Assembly (NCBI GenBank): GCA_023388255.1 | Contig: JAEWGO010000007.1 | Location: 186,001 to 250,000, forward strand | Direction of reading: 5' to 3' | DNA: 64,000 bases | Source: Pseudomonadota bacterium | GTDB lineage: Bacteria; Pseudomonadota; Gammaproteobacteria; Xanthomonadales; Rhodanobacteraceae | In this document: positions 46,194 through 57,355 of the stretch, in pieces | How positions within the stretch are numbered: the first letter of the stretch is position 1 | Layout of the letters: each line of letters opens with the position of its first letter | Notes under the pieces: generated by a model | The model's input: the letters and a program-made list of their open reading frames with translations, nothing else | Database searches by the model: none | What the model was told of the DNA's origin: nothing | Translations under genes and position numbers: made by a program

Positions 46194-48605
46194 GTGACTC
46201 ATCCCACCTATCGCTTCGATCAATACAGTGTGGATCCGGCGACGCGCGAGCTGCGCAGCGACGGCGAGCTGGTCGTGCTTTCGCCGAAGGTATTCGATTG
46301 CCTCGCGTGGCTGCTCGAACATCGCGATCGTGCGGTCGGACGCGACGAACTGGTGGCCGCGGTCTGGGGCAAGGCCGACATCGCCGATACCCAAGTGGTC
46401 CAGACGATCCTGAAGGCGCGCCGTGCGGTCGGTGATACCGGCGAGGAACAGCGCGTGATTCGCACGATCCCGCGCTTCGGCTATCGCTGGATTGCCAGCA
46501 TCGAGATGCTGGACACCGAGACACGGGTGGTCGAGGCCCGGGATGGCATCGCGACCATCTCGCAGGCACCGTCGACGTCACCGGCAGAAGTACGTCCACC
46601 GCCGCCGGCGCCACGGCCGGCCAAACCATTGGCCGCGGTGCACCGCCGGACGCGCTTGCTCGGCGCGGCGATGATTGGGCTGGCGATCGCCGCCGGAGGC
46701 GGTGCCGCATGGCTCGCGCTCCGGCACGGCAGACTTCCCGATCCGATTGCGCGGCTACCGCCGGCTGCATCGGCGGCGGTTGCGGTCCTTCCGGTAGCGG
46801 TCGGCGCCGAGCGTGAATGGGATTGGCTGCGTCTGGGACTCATGGACCTCGTCACTGGCCGATTGCGCGAAGCCGGACTGGCGGTCGTGCCGAGCGACAA
46901 CGTGATTTCCCTCGTGCGCGACGCGGCCGAGGTCGAGGCCGCCGAACGAGTGGTGCGACAGGCTGCGGCGCCGCGCTGGACGGTGCTGCCTTCGGTGCGT
47001 CGTACCGCGGCAGGTTGGACCGTGAGCCTGGAGCTTCATGACGAAGTCGAGCGGCAGCGGATGGTCGAGGCGAGCGCGGCCGAACCGGCGGTGGCGGCGC
47101 GCCAGGCGACGAGCCTGCTGTTGCCAATGCTCGGCCGCGTCGATGCGCGAGACGGAGTGCCGTACGACGATCTGGCGACGCGCGTCCGCGCCGCGTTGCT
47201 CGGCAACGATTTCGACGACGCGCAGCGACGCCTGGACGACGCCTCCCCGTCGCAGCGCGAATTGCCGGAGGTCCGCGTGCTGCAGGCACAGACCGATTTC
47301 GGTCGCGGACGCTTCGAATCCGCGCATGCGCGCTTCACGCAATTGCTGCACGACGTCGGCGAACAGGCCGATCCTCTGCTGCGCGCTCGTGCGTTGAACG
47401 GACGCGGCGCGAGCTCGATCCGACTCATCGACGTCGTCGCGGCCGAACGGGATTTCGATGCGGCGTTGGGTCTTCTGAACGATCGCAACGAGCCCGCGCT
47501 GGCTGGGCAGGCATACAGCGGCCGCGGCGTTGCCCGTGCGATGCAGGGAAACGACGCCGGCGCGATGGCGGACTTCGCGCGGGCGCGCATCGCACTGCAG
47601 CTTGCCGGCGACACCATCGCGCTCGCGCGCGTGGAAATGAACGAGGGCGCGCTCAACGGCCAGCATGGTCATCCGACCGAAGCGCTGGCGAGTTTCCGCA
47701 GCGCTGCGGAACATTTCGAGCGTTTCGATGCCCGCAGCGAGCTGGCCGGTGCATTGACCAATCAGATTGAGGCGCATCTCGCCTTGCTCGAGCCCGATCG
47801 TGCGCTGGAAGTTGCCGGGAGAGCCCAGGCGCTCGTCGCGCGTCTCGAGGATCCGTCGGCGAGCCGCTTGATTGCGTACTGGCGGGCGTGCGCGCTGGCA
47901 GCGGTCGGCCGCTTGGCGGAAGCGCAAGAGCAGCTGGACGCGTTGATCGGTGCGCCCGATGCAGCTCAGGACGTGGCAATTCTGGCGATGAGTCGCAACC
48001 GCAAGGCTGCGCTCGCTTTGGCTGCGGGTCAGGCCGAGAATGCGGTGGCACTGTCGCGCCAGGCGATCGCCAATCCCGCCGCCGGTCCGTGGAAGGACGC
48101 GCGCGGCGAAGCGTGGCTGACGCTGACCCGTGCCCTGCGTAGTCAGGGAAAGGACGCCGAGGCAGCGAGCGAACTACAGCAGTTCAGCGCATGGGCGCGC
48201 ACCGGCGCTGATCATTCGATTGCCTTGCTTGCGCGACTGGCGGAAGCCGAACAGGCATGGAGCGACCGTCGGGGTGAGGTGTCGCAGATCTATTCCGATG
48301 CCCTCGCGATGGCCGAACAGGACGCGGTACCCGCCGAGATCGCGCGGGTCGGCGTTTCCTGGGGCACCACGTTGATCGCCGAGGGTGAGCTCGAGGCGGC
48401 CGGCGCGGTGGTCGGCCGCCTCGCGCGCTGGGCTTCGAGCGATTTCTCCTGCGCGCTGCTTCAAGCCCGGTTTTACCGCGATCTCGGGCAGTCGGCGGCA
48501 TGGCAGTCTGCGTTGACGCAGGTGCGCGCGCTCGCAGGTGAGCGCGCGATTCCTGCTGCCGTCACCGCCGAACCCGGCGCCGCCGTGCTCGCCTCCGGGC
48601 GATAG
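46194..48605 (+). CDS. CadC/ToxR-like membrane regulator with TPR sensor region
   Basis: The N-terminal OmpR/PhoB-type winged helix (SPKVFDCLAWLLEHRDRAVG, RVIRTIPRFGYRW) is followed by a Pro-rich linker and one membrane helix (LLGAAMIGLAIAAGGGAAWLAL, about residue 155-175), then a long helical periplasmic region with TPR-like repeats (about residues 310-760). This is the one-component CadC/ToxR plan in which the outside region controls promoter binding. Start GTG 46194 (THPTYRFDQYSVD); ATG 46158 would add 12 residues. The signal and targets are unknown. It is common in Xanthomonadales. Confidence 0.83.
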   Translation: MTHPTYRFDQYSVDPATRELRSDGELVVLSPKVFDCLAWLLEHRDRAVGRDELVAAVWGKADIADTQVVQTILKARRAVGDTGEEQRVIRTIPRFGYRWIASIEMLDTETRVVEARDGIATISQAPSTSPAEVRPPPPAPRPAKPLAAVHRRTRLLGAAMIGLAIAAGGGAAWLALRHGRLPDPIARLPPAASAAVAVLPVAVGAEREWDWLRLGLMDLVTGRLREAGLAVVPSDNVISLVRDAAEVEAAERVVRQAAAPRWTVLPSVRRTAAGWTVSLELHDEVERQRMVEASAAEPAVAARQATSLLLPMLGRVDARDGVPYDDLATRVRAALLGNDFDDAQRRLDDASPSQRELPEVRVLQAQTDFGRGRFESAHARFTQLLHDVGEQADPLLRARALNGRGASSIRLIDVVAAERDFDAALGLLNDRNEPALAGQAYSGRGVARAMQGNDAGAMADFARARIALQLAGDTIALARVEMNEGALNGQHGHPTEALASFRSAAEHFERFDARSELAGALTNQIEAHLALLEPDRALEVAGRAQALVARLEDPSASRLIAYWRACALAAVGRLAEAQEQLDALIGAPDAAQDVAILAMSRNRKAALALAAGQAENAVALSRQAIANPAAGPWKDARGEAWLTLTRALRSQGKDAEAASELQQFSAWARTGADHSIALLARLAEAEQAWSDRRGEVSQIYSDALAMAEQDAVPAEIARVGVSWGTTLIAEGELEAAGAVVGRLARWASSDFSCALLQARFYRDLGQSAAWQSALTQVRALAGERAIPAAVTAEPGAAVLASGR

Positions 48606-48614
48606 CGCGTCCGA

Positions 48615-50147
48615 TCAGTCCGGCGTGCGGTCGAAGCCATCCCGGAACACCACGTCGGCTGGGGCGGCGCATGGCGTCGCGATGATATCGGCCGACAGCG
48701 CGAAGCCGGGTGTGGCGGAGCCGATGCGGATCTGATTCGCATTGTTCATCGAGGGCCACGCATCCATCGAGCCGCCCCAATACCCGCCGAACGGACCTTC
48801 GGTGCCTTGCTCGGCCAGGATCTGCACACTGCCGTCGGCGTGGCTGAGGAGCATGGTGCCGAGTTCGTTCTGGTCCGGCATCAGGCGAGTCGTCCACAGC
48901 ACGAGATCGCCGTTGTCCGCAAGCGCGCGCATCGGGTTGCGGGAAAACGCCGTGCTCCACACCACGCCACCATCGATGGCATCGTACGGCGCGATGGCGC
49001 GGCGCCACTGACCGGGCTTGCCGGTAACCCAGGCCGCTTGGGATCCGTTTGCGATATCGCTGAAGAACGCGATGTCGCCGGCGTTGTTGATCAATGGCGC
49101 GGCGAAGTCGGCGTAGGTGCCACCGCCGGGCGCATCGTCGCCGGCCTTGACCATCCAGCCGTGCGCGCCACCGACGCTCAGGAACAGCCCACCCGCGGCG
49201 ATGCCGCCGTTGACGTAGCCGCGGAAGGATATGAGCCCGTCCTGGTTGATGCCCGGCACCGGACCGCCGGCAATCGAGGTGCCGTCCTGGAATCCCCACA
49301 GTTCGGTTCCGATGCCCCAGAACGTGCCGCCACCCGGCGCGGCGTCGCCGGCCGCGACATGCTTCGTCACCATGCCGTTCTGCCACAGCAGGGCATCGGA
49401 GCCTTCGCGATCGTCGGTGATCGCGAGGAAGACGACCGTGCTCGCGTTGTTCATGCTGCCTGGTCCAAGCGTCGTGATCGTCCCGCCGAGCGGCGAAGGA
49501 TCGCCGATCGCGGCGACCTTTACGATCGAGTGGCTGGCATCACGATAGAGGAACAGGCCGCGCGGCGCACTGCCTCCGACGACGTCGGCAAGGAACAGCA
49601 CGTCGCCGCTGTCGTTGATGTCGGGCGTGCCGAACGTCGAGGTGAAGATGCCGCCGAACGTTCCGCCGACCGGCGTGGGATCGCCGCAGGTGTCGGTCGA
49701 GCCGCTGCCGCCGTCGGCGCCGCAGCCGAGCGCGATCACGTGCAGACCCTGTGCGTCTGCCGTGAAAATGCCCTGGTTGCGTACGGAATCGTCGACTTTC
49801 GCCGCGAACGCGACACGGCCGCCGGCGTTGATCGTTGCCGAGCGAAAGAATGCGAGCGCATTCAACGTGCCGGTCTCGCCGGCCGGCAGCGGCTGGCCGT
49901 GCCAGTCGACGGCGGTGGCGGCGCAGGTTCCCCCGCCGGCCATTGCCGTGGGCGCGCCCGTCATTTGCGGCAGCGCCGGCGCCCGTGCCGTTGTTTGCGC
50001 CGGCCGCGCGATCCGCTTGCCGTCGATCGTGCGATCGGTGACGACGGCACTGCCGTCATGGAAGCGGACCGTCTGCGCATGCCCCGCGCCGGCGATGCCG
50101 GCGAGCACCAGCGGCAGGTAGATCATCATCGAACGTCGGATCGTCAT
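48615..50147 (-). CDS. Secreted NxxGxxxF tandem-repeat protein with C-terminal anchor-like motif
   Basis: The 510-residue protein begins with a signal peptide (MTIRRSMMIYLPLVLAGIAG, then AGHA) and carries repeated beta-type units of the form INDSGDVLFLADV, INQDGLISFRGYV, INNAGDIAFFSDI and INAGGRVAFAAKV. This is the NxxGxxxF tandem-repeat pattern of surface or secreted proteins. The C-terminus ends in VFRDGFDRTPD, resembling the short IFxDGFE/FxDGFD tags of secreted proteins in Dokdonella-like bacteria (from memory). Function unknown. It is convergent with the CadC-like gene by 9 bases and divergent from FmdB. Confidence 0.78.
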   Translation of the reverse strand: MTIRRSMMIYLPLVLAGIAGAGHAQTVRFHDGSAVVTDRTIDGKRIARPAQTTARAPALPQMTGAPTAMAGGGTCAATAVDWHGQPLPAGETGTLNALAFFRSATINAGGRVAFAAKVDDSVRNQGIFTADAQGLHVIALGCGADGGSGSTDTCGDPTPVGGTFGGIFTSTFGTPDINDSGDVLFLADVVGGSAPRGLFLYRDASHSIVKVAAIGDPSPLGGTITTLGPGSMNNASTVVFLAITDDREGSDALLWQNGMVTKHVAAGDAAPGGGTFWGIGTELWGFQDGTSIAGGPVPGINQDGLISFRGYVNGGIAAGGLFLSVGGAHGWMVKAGDDAPGGGTYADFAAPLINNAGDIAFFSDIANGSQAAWVTGKPGQWRRAIAPYDAIDGGVVWSTAFSRNPMRALADNGDLVLWTTRLMPDQNELGTMLLSHADGSVQILAEQGTEGPFGGYWGGSMDAWPSMNNANQIRIGSATPGFALSADIIATPCAAPADVVFRDGFDRTPD

Positions 50148-50462
50148 GGGTACGGGTGTCCTGCGACATAAGGATTCGGGTGCCGCCGGCGACAGTCCGC
50201 GGCGGTCTCATTCCCGCGGATGGCGAAGCCGTGGGGTGCGGCGACTATTGCATGGGCATCCACCGCACATGTTTTGTCGGGATTGCCGGAACCCTTTCGC
50301 TGCGCTTCCGGCCTGTTTCCAGCCGGTTGGCCCGGCCCGGCAGCGGTCGACCTGTTCGGCCCATCGCTTGCAATTTCGCGCCGGAGCCGCATCCTGCGCG
50401 ACACTGCGACGTCGCCCGGCTTTCGAAGGGGGCGCGCTTGTCTGCTTGAGGGATTTGAAGGT

Positions 50463-50777
50463 ATGCCGATCTACGAATTCGAATGCGCCGCGTGCAACGC
50501 GGTATTCGACCGACTGCAAAAACTCTCCGACCCCGATCCGGTCGATTGCCCGGAATGCGGGCAACCGCGGGTCAAGCGCCGCCTGACCGCGCCGGCATTC
50601 CGCCTTGCCGGCAGCGGCTGGTATGAAACCGATTTCAAGAAGGATGGCGACAAGAAGCGCAACCTCGCCGGCAAGGACGAGGCGCCGAAGGTGGAATCCA
50701 AGGCGGAAAGCAAACCCGAGCCGGCGGCGAAGGTCGAGAGCAAGCCGGCGCCGGCCGCGACCAAGCCCGATGCCTGA
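50463..50777 (+). CDS. FmdB-family zinc-ribbon protein
   Basis: A 104-residue protein with a zinc ribbon: C8-x2-C11 and C29-x2-C32 in MPIYEFECAACNAVFDRL and VDCPECGQP. A basic middle and a Lys/Glu/Ala/Pro repeat tail follow. FmdB proteins are widespread regulators or RNA-linked factors often found directly before aspS, as here (with a DUF3011 gene between). The 315 bp before it (50148-50462) have no gene that I can support; a Shine-Dalgarno (GAAGG) precedes the ATG. Confidence 0.9.
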   Translation: MPIYEFECAACNAVFDRLQKLSDPDPVDCPECGQPRVKRRLTAPAFRLAGSGWYETDFKKDGDKKRNLAGKDEAPKVESKAESKPEPAAKVESKPAPAATKPDA

Positions 50778-50866
50778 GCAGGCTCCCCATCTTCGCGTTC
50801 CGTTCATGCGCGTCGTCTAGACTGGCCCCCGCAACCATTCGCTCAATAGTCTTTGGGGAGAACACC

Positions 50867-51427
50867 ATGCTCAAACCTGTGATCGCAATCGCCACCCTGG
50901 TCCTGTCGGTCGCTGCGGCATCGACCGCGTCGGCGCAGCCTTACGGCAACAATCCCAACGACTGGCGCCCCGGCGCAGGCTGGGATCGCGACATCGACGT
51001 GCGCTGCGGCAGCAACGGCTACAAGTACAACATGTGCCAGGTCGATACCGGGCGCGGCAGTCGCGTCTCGCTGGTGCGCCAGCTCTCCAAGACGCAGTGC
51101 GTGGAAGGCCGCAACTGGGGCTGGAACCGTGCCGGCGTATGGGTGGATCAGGGCTGCGAGGGTGTATTCCGCGTGCAGCGTCGCTGGGTTGCGGGACCGG
51201 GCCCAGGCCCTGGCCCAGGCTGGAACCGTGACATCCGCCTCAACTGCGGCAGCTACCAGTTCAAGTACAACCTGTGCCAAGTCGATACCGGTCCGCGCGG
51301 TCGTGTGCGGATGGTGCGTCAGACGTCCGATGCGCGTTGCGTGGAGGGCCGTACCTGGGGCTGGAACCGGGCCGGCGTGTGGGTCGACCGTGGCTGCGGC
51401 GCTGATTTCGTGGTTGAACGCCGCTAA
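50867..51427 (+). CDS. Secreted DUF3011-repeat protein (two repeats)
   Basis: A 186-residue protein with a clear signal peptide (MLKPVIAIATLVLSVAAAST, then ASA-QP) and two DUF3011 repeats of about 65 residues, each with conserved IDVRCGSNGYKYNMCQVDT or its variant, LVRQLSKTQCVEGRNWGWN and VWVDQGC. The repeats are joined by a Pro/Gly linker. Expected in the periplasm or outside; function unknown. GGGGAG precedes the ATG. Paralogue of the gene at 44694. Confidence 0.86.
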   Translation: MLKPVIAIATLVLSVAAASTASAQPYGNNPNDWRPGAGWDRDIDVRCGSNGYKYNMCQVDTGRGSRVSLVRQLSKTQCVEGRNWGWNRAGVWVDQGCEGVFRVQRRWVAGPGPGPGPGWNRDIRLNCGSYQFKYNLCQVDTGPRGRVRMVRQTSDARCVEGRTWGWNRAGVWVDRGCGADFVVERR

Positions 51428-51459
51428 AACTGCGTTTGTAGAGATAGCGTTATGTGACA

Positions 51460-51487
51460 ATGACGCCCGCCGATCGGCGGGCGTCAT
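51460..51487. terminator. Strong palindromic terminator after the DUF3011 gene
   Basis: A perfect 28 bp palindrome (ATGACGCCCGCCGA paired with its complement) followed by GCTTTT. It lies 33 bases after the stop and before aspS. The symmetry and the T-run on the plus side make it a good rho-independent terminator. Confidence 0.8.
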
Positions 51488-51602
51488 GCTTTTCGATACG
51501 CCGGTTTCTGCAGCGCCATTGCGTGCCGACATTGCGGCGCAGCACGTTCCTCCGTAGGATTTCGCGCCTTCCTGCGCCGTCCGGCGCGCTGCGAACCAAT
51601 CC

Positions 51603-53366
<1,764 letters not shown>

Positions 53367-53488
53367 GCCGCACAAGCGCAACTCCGCCGGCGCGGCCGTG
53401 AAATGCCGCGCCGGCTGCTTCTTGCGGTCCGGCCTGTGCGAGCATGTCGCATCGATCGAGCCTCCGATCTCGAATCCCGGATATCCGC

Positions 53489-54115
53489 ATGGAACACGTC
53501 ATCCTCCTGCATGGCATCTGGATGCGCGGCATCACCCTGCTGCCGCTGGCGCGGCGCCTGCGCGCCGCCGGCTTCACGGTCGAAACGATCGAATACGCCA
53601 GCGTGTTCGCCGGAGTAGGCCCGGTGATCGAGCGCGTGCGCAAGCGTCTGCGCGCTCTCGATGCCGATGCGGTGCATCTGGTCGGACACAGCCTCGGTGG
53701 CGTGGTCGCCCTGCAGGCGACGCGCGGCGTCGATGACCTGCCTGCCGGCAACATCGTGTGCCTGGGTCCGCCGCTGCGCGGCAGCGCGGTGGCTCGCTCG
53801 CTCGCGCGGATTCCCGGCGGGCGCTGGCTGCTCGGCCAGAGCGCCGCGCCGCTGCTCGACGGACTCGATGCCTGGAGCGATCCGCGCCGCGTCGGCGTCA
53901 TCGCCGGGCGCCTGCCGATCGGACTCGGCGGCGTGATGGGCGCGCTCGAAGCACCGCACGATGGCACCGTGTCGGTCGCCGAGACGCAACTGGAAGGCGT
54001 TGCCGACCATCGCGTCGTGGCCGCCTCGCATACCGGTTTGCTGTTCTCGTCCGAAGCGGCGGACCTCACGCTCGCCTTCCTGCGTGACGGACGCTTTGCC
54101 GCAGATTCCGTTTGA
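53489..54115 (+). CDS. Alpha/beta-hydrolase (lipase/esterase-like)
   Basis: A 208-residue alpha/beta-hydrolase: VILLHGIWMRG forms the oxyanion strand and loop, VHLVGHSLGG the nucleophile elbow with Ser, and VAASHTGLLFS near the end supplies the likely catalytic His. The family includes small lipase/esterase- and PGAP1-like enzymes. It starts at ATG 53489 after a GAATCCCGG tract; an ATG at 53444 is also in frame. No signal peptide, so it is probably cytoplasmic. Substrate unknown. Confidence 0.8.
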   Translation: MEHVILLHGIWMRGITLLPLARRLRAAGFTVETIEYASVFAGVGPVIERVRKRLRALDADAVHLVGHSLGGVVALQATRGVDDLPAGNIVCLGPPLRGSAVARSLARIPGGRWLLGQSAAPLLDGLDAWSDPRRVGVIAGRLPIGLGGVMGALEAPHDGTVSVAETQLEGVADHRVVAASHTGLLFSSEAADLTLAFLRDGRFAADSV

Positions 54116-54166
54116 GCGCAGACGCCTGCGCTAGACTCCTCTCGCCCACGCCATGCCGACCGCCCG

Positions 54167-54739
54167 TTGAACGCAGCGTTCCCTCCGATTTCCGAATCCC
54201 AGGTGCCAAGTAGCGGCTGCTGCCGCATCCTCGGCATCGATCCCGGCAGCCAGCGCACCGGCGTCGGCATCATCGACGTCGACGCGGCGGGCAAATCGCG
54301 CCATGTGTTCCACACCGCGCTGAACCTGCTCGGCAACGACGATTTCGCCTCGCGCCTGAAGCAGATCTTCCGCGAGCTTGGCGAGATCATTGCCGAGTAC
54401 GCGCCGCACGAGGCTGCGATCGAGCGCGTGTTCATGGCGCGCAATCCCGATTCGGCGCTCAAACTCGGGCAGGCGCGTGGCGCGGCGATCTGCGCGATCG
54501 TGCATCGCGATATCGGTGTCACCGAGTACGCGGCGCGTGAGGTGAAGCAGGCGGTGGTCGGCACCGGCGCCGGCGACAAGACTCAGGTGCAGCACATGGT
54601 CGGCATTCTTTTGAATCTGCACGAACGCCTGCAGGCTGATGCCGCCGATGCGCTGGCGATCGCGCTAGCGCATGCGCATACGCGCGCGAGCCTGCAGCGT
54701 ATCGGCATTCCGCGTGGGGCATGGAGGCGCAGGCGATGA
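54167..54739 (+). CDS. ruvC: Holliday-junction resolvase RuvC
   Basis: RuvC cuts Holliday junctions after RuvAB branch migration. The RNase H-like core shows the first catalytic Asp in ILGIDPGSQRTGVG, the Glu in AAIERVFMARNP, and the late acidic pair in DAADALAIALAHAH. The start is uncertain: TTG 54167 gives 190 residues; GTG 54203 would begin near the conserved core. It ends in an ATGA overlap with ruvA. Confidence 0.95.
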   Translation: MNAAFPPISESQVPSSGCCRILGIDPGSQRTGVGIIDVDAAGKSRHVFHTALNLLGNDDFASRLKQIFRELGEIIAEYAPHEAAIERVFMARNPDSALKLGQARGAAICAIVHRDIGVTEYAAREVKQAVVGTGAGDKTQVQHMVGILLNLHERLQADAADALAIALAHAHTRASLQRIGIPRGAWRRRR

Positions 54740-55326
54740 TCGGTCGATTGAAGGGTGTGCTCGTCGCAAAGCAGCCGCCATGGATCATGGTCGACGTCGG
54801 TGGCGTCGGCTACGAACTCGAAGCGCCGATGTCCACCTTTTTTGACTTGCCCGAACTCGGCGCGACGGTGAACCTGTGCACGCACTACGCTGTGAAGGAG
54901 GACACCGTGGCGCTGTACGGTTTCCTGCGCGAGTCCGAGCGCAGCCTGTTCCGCCATCTGCAGAAGGTTTCCGGCGTCGGTGCGAAGACGTCGCTGGCAG
55001 TGCTGTCGGGCACCAGCGTCGACGAATTCGCGCGGCTGGTGCAGAGTGGCGACATCACGGCGTTGACGCGCATCCCCGGTATCGGCAAGAAGACCGCCGA
55101 ACGGATGGTGGTCGAACTGCGCGATCGCGTCGACGGCATCGGCAGCGGCGTGCCGACGGCGATCGGTGGCGCAGTACCGGCCGATCCAATCGCCGAGGCG
55201 ACCGTCGCGCTGCAGACGCTGGGCTACAAACCGGCCGAGGTTACGCGTCTCGTGCGCGACGCTTCCGCACCTGGCGACCGCGCCGAGGACATCATCCGCA
55301 AGGCCCTCAAGGCCGCCCTTCGCTGA
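54736..55326 (+). CDS. ruvA: Holliday-junction DNA-binding protein RuvA
   Basis: RuvA binds the four-way junction and recruits RuvB. From ATG 54736 (MIGRLKGVLV, overlapping the ruvC stop) it is 196 residues with the N-terminal OB fold, the two helix-hairpin-helix motifs (KVSGVGAKTSLAVLSG, RIPGIGKKTAERMVVEL) and the C-terminal domain III that contacts RuvB. Normally followed by ruvB; here kup lies between. Confidence 0.96.
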   Translation: MIGRLKGVLVAKQPPWIMVDVGGVGYELEAPMSTFFDLPELGATVNLCTHYAVKEDTVALYGFLRESERSLFRHLQKVSGVGAKTSLAVLSGTSVDEFARLVQSGDITALTRIPGIGKKTAERMVVELRDRVDGIGSGVPTAIGGAVPADPIAEATVALQTLGYKPAEVTRLVRDASAPGDRAEDIIRKALKAALR

Positions 55327-55348
55327 TCGCGACTGGACCCTATCTCCC

Positions 55349-57235
55349 ATGCATGCAGAAAACGACACTTCCGGCCGTCGCGCGCGCCTGTCGGCGCTGG
55401 CCCTCGGCGCGATCGGCGTGGTCTACGGCGATCTCGGCACCAGCCCGCTCTACACGATGAAGGAAACCTTCGGCGCGCACGGCTTGCCGTTGAACGAGGC
55501 AAACGTGCTCGGCGTGTTGTCGCTGGTGTTCTGGACCTTGATGCTGGTCGTGTCGATCAAGTATGCCGGCTTCATCATGCGCGCCGACAACAAGGGCGAG
55601 GGCGGCATCATGGCGTTGACCGCGCTGGCCCAGCGCGGCGTGCGCGACAAGCCGCGGGTGCGCTGGGTCATCACGATCCTCGGCTTGTTTGGCGCGGCAC
55701 TGTTCTTCGGCGACGGCGTGATCACGCCGGCGATGTCGGTACTGTCGGCGGTCGAAGGCTTGAACGTCGCGGCGCCGGGGCTGGAGCATTTCATCGTGCC
55801 GATTACCGTGGTCATCCTGCTCGGGCTGTTCTGGATCCAGAAGCGCGGCAGCGCCAAGGTCGGCGCGGTATTCGGGCCGATCATGTGCCTGTGGTTCGTC
55901 GCGCTGGCAGTGCTTGGCGTGATCCAGATTTTCGATCATCCGTACGTGTTGAAGGCGCTGTCACCGCATCATGCGGTGCATTTCTTCACGCACACCGGTT
56001 GGCCGGCGTTCTTCGCGCTGGGTTCGGTCGTGTTGTGCATCACCGGTGCCGAGGCGCTCTATGCGGACATGGGGCATTTCGGCAAGAAGCCGATCCGCGC
56101 CGCATGGTTCGGGTTCGTGATGCCGGCGTTGGTGCTGAACTATTTCGGTCAGGGCGCGCTGCTGCTGTCCAATCCAAAGGCAGTGGAGAATCCTTTCTAC
56201 CTGCTCGCGCCGGACGCATTGTTGCTGCCCTTCATCGTGCTTGCGACCGTGGCGACCGTGATCGCCTCGCAGGCGGTGATCTCGGGCGCGTATTCGGTTG
56301 CCCGCGAGGCGATCCAGCTCGGCTTCCTGCCCCGCATGCGCATCTTGCATACCTCGCGCGAGACGATCGGCCAGATCTATCTGCCGTGGATCAACCGCAT
56401 GCTGCTGGTGCTGACGCTGGCGGTCGTGCTCGGTTTCCGTTCCTCGAGCAATCTCGCGGCGGCCTACGGTATTGCGGTGGTCGGCACGATGACGATCGAT
56501 GCGGTGCTGGTGATGATCGTGTTCCGCCGTATCTGGCACTGGAGTCGTGCCAAGGTTTGGTCGATCGGCCTGGTGTTCCTGGCTGTCGATTTCGGCTTTC
56601 TTGCCGCGAATGCCGACAAGGTCGAACACGGCGGCTGGTTTCCGCTCGTGCTCGGAACCGCGATGTTCACCGTGATGACGACGTGGCGGCGTGGCCGCGA
56701 ACTGGTCATGCGCGAGGTCAAGCAGAGCGGTCTCGCGCTGGAGCCGTTCATTTCCTCGATCGTTGCGCATCCGCCGCTGCGCGTGCCCGGTACCGCGATA
56801 TTCCTCACCGCGAATCAGGACAGCGTCCCGCATGCGCTGCTGCACAACCTCAAGCACAACAAGGTGCTGCACGAGCGCAACGTGATGCTGACGGTCGAGA
56901 CGGTGGAGACGCCGATCGCCGAAGCGGATGAGCGTGTCTCGGTCGAATCGCTCGGCGGCAGTTTCTACAAGATGATCCTGCGCTTTGGTTTCGCCGAAGA
57001 TCCGGACGTGCCGGAGACGCTGGCTGCGGTGCAGCGTTGTGGGCTGCCGTTCGACATGATGGACACCACCTTCTTCCTCAGCCGCGAGAGCATCGTCGCA
57101 ACCGATCGTCCCGGCATGGCGCTGTGGCGCGACAAACTGTTCGTGTTCCTGCAACGCAATGCGATGCCGGCCACCGCGTTCTTCCGGATTCCCGGCAACC
57201 GGCTGATCGAGCTGGGAGCGCAAGTCGAGATTTGA
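55349..57235 (+). CDS. kup: Low-affinity potassium transporter Kup
   Basis: Kup (TrkD) is a K+/H+ symporter in the inner membrane. The 628-residue protein starts LSALALGAIGVVYGDLGTSP and has the YADMGHFGKKPIRAAWF and VIASQAVISGAYSVAREAIQ family segments in a region of about twelve membrane helices, with a C-terminal cytoplasmic domain. ATG 55349 is the family start; an upstream open frame runs over ruvA. It lies between ruvA and ruvB, which is unusual for the ruv operon. Confidence 0.95.
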   Translation: MHAENDTSGRRARLSALALGAIGVVYGDLGTSPLYTMKETFGAHGLPLNEANVLGVLSLVFWTLMLVVSIKYAGFIMRADNKGEGGIMALTALAQRGVRDKPRVRWVITILGLFGAALFFGDGVITPAMSVLSAVEGLNVAAPGLEHFIVPITVVILLGLFWIQKRGSAKVGAVFGPIMCLWFVALAVLGVIQIFDHPYVLKALSPHHAVHFFTHTGWPAFFALGSVVLCITGAEALYADMGHFGKKPIRAAWFGFVMPALVLNYFGQGALLLSNPKAVENPFYLLAPDALLLPFIVLATVATVIASQAVISGAYSVAREAIQLGFLPRMRILHTSRETIGQIYLPWINRMLLVLTLAVVLGFRSSSNLAAAYGIAVVGTMTIDAVLVMIVFRRIWHWSRAKVWSIGLVFLAVDFGFLAANADKVEHGGWFPLVLGTAMFTVMTTWRRGRELVMREVKQSGLALEPFISSIVAHPPLRVPGTAIFLTANQDSVPHALLHNLKHNKVLHERNVMLTVETVETPIAEADERVSVESLGGSFYKMILRFGFAEDPDVPETLAAVQRCGLPFDMMDTTFFLSRESIVATDRPGMALWRDKLFVFLQRNAMPATAFFRIPGNRLIELGAQVEI

Positions 57236-57355
57236 GGAGTTCGGAGGAAGGGCGGGGAATATCAGGCGCCGCCGCTGGGTGGATGCTGAACGATTCCTGC
57301 CGCGCGGCTCTCGCGTGGCTATCTTGCGAGGCGGCAAGCCGACGATAATCCGGTA

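Noticed and set aside
50148..50462. A small gene in the gap between the repeat protein and FmdB
   Set aside because: Open frames here have no start with a ribosome site and no recognisable domain; only a CCGGAA/TTCCGG inverted repeat was noted.
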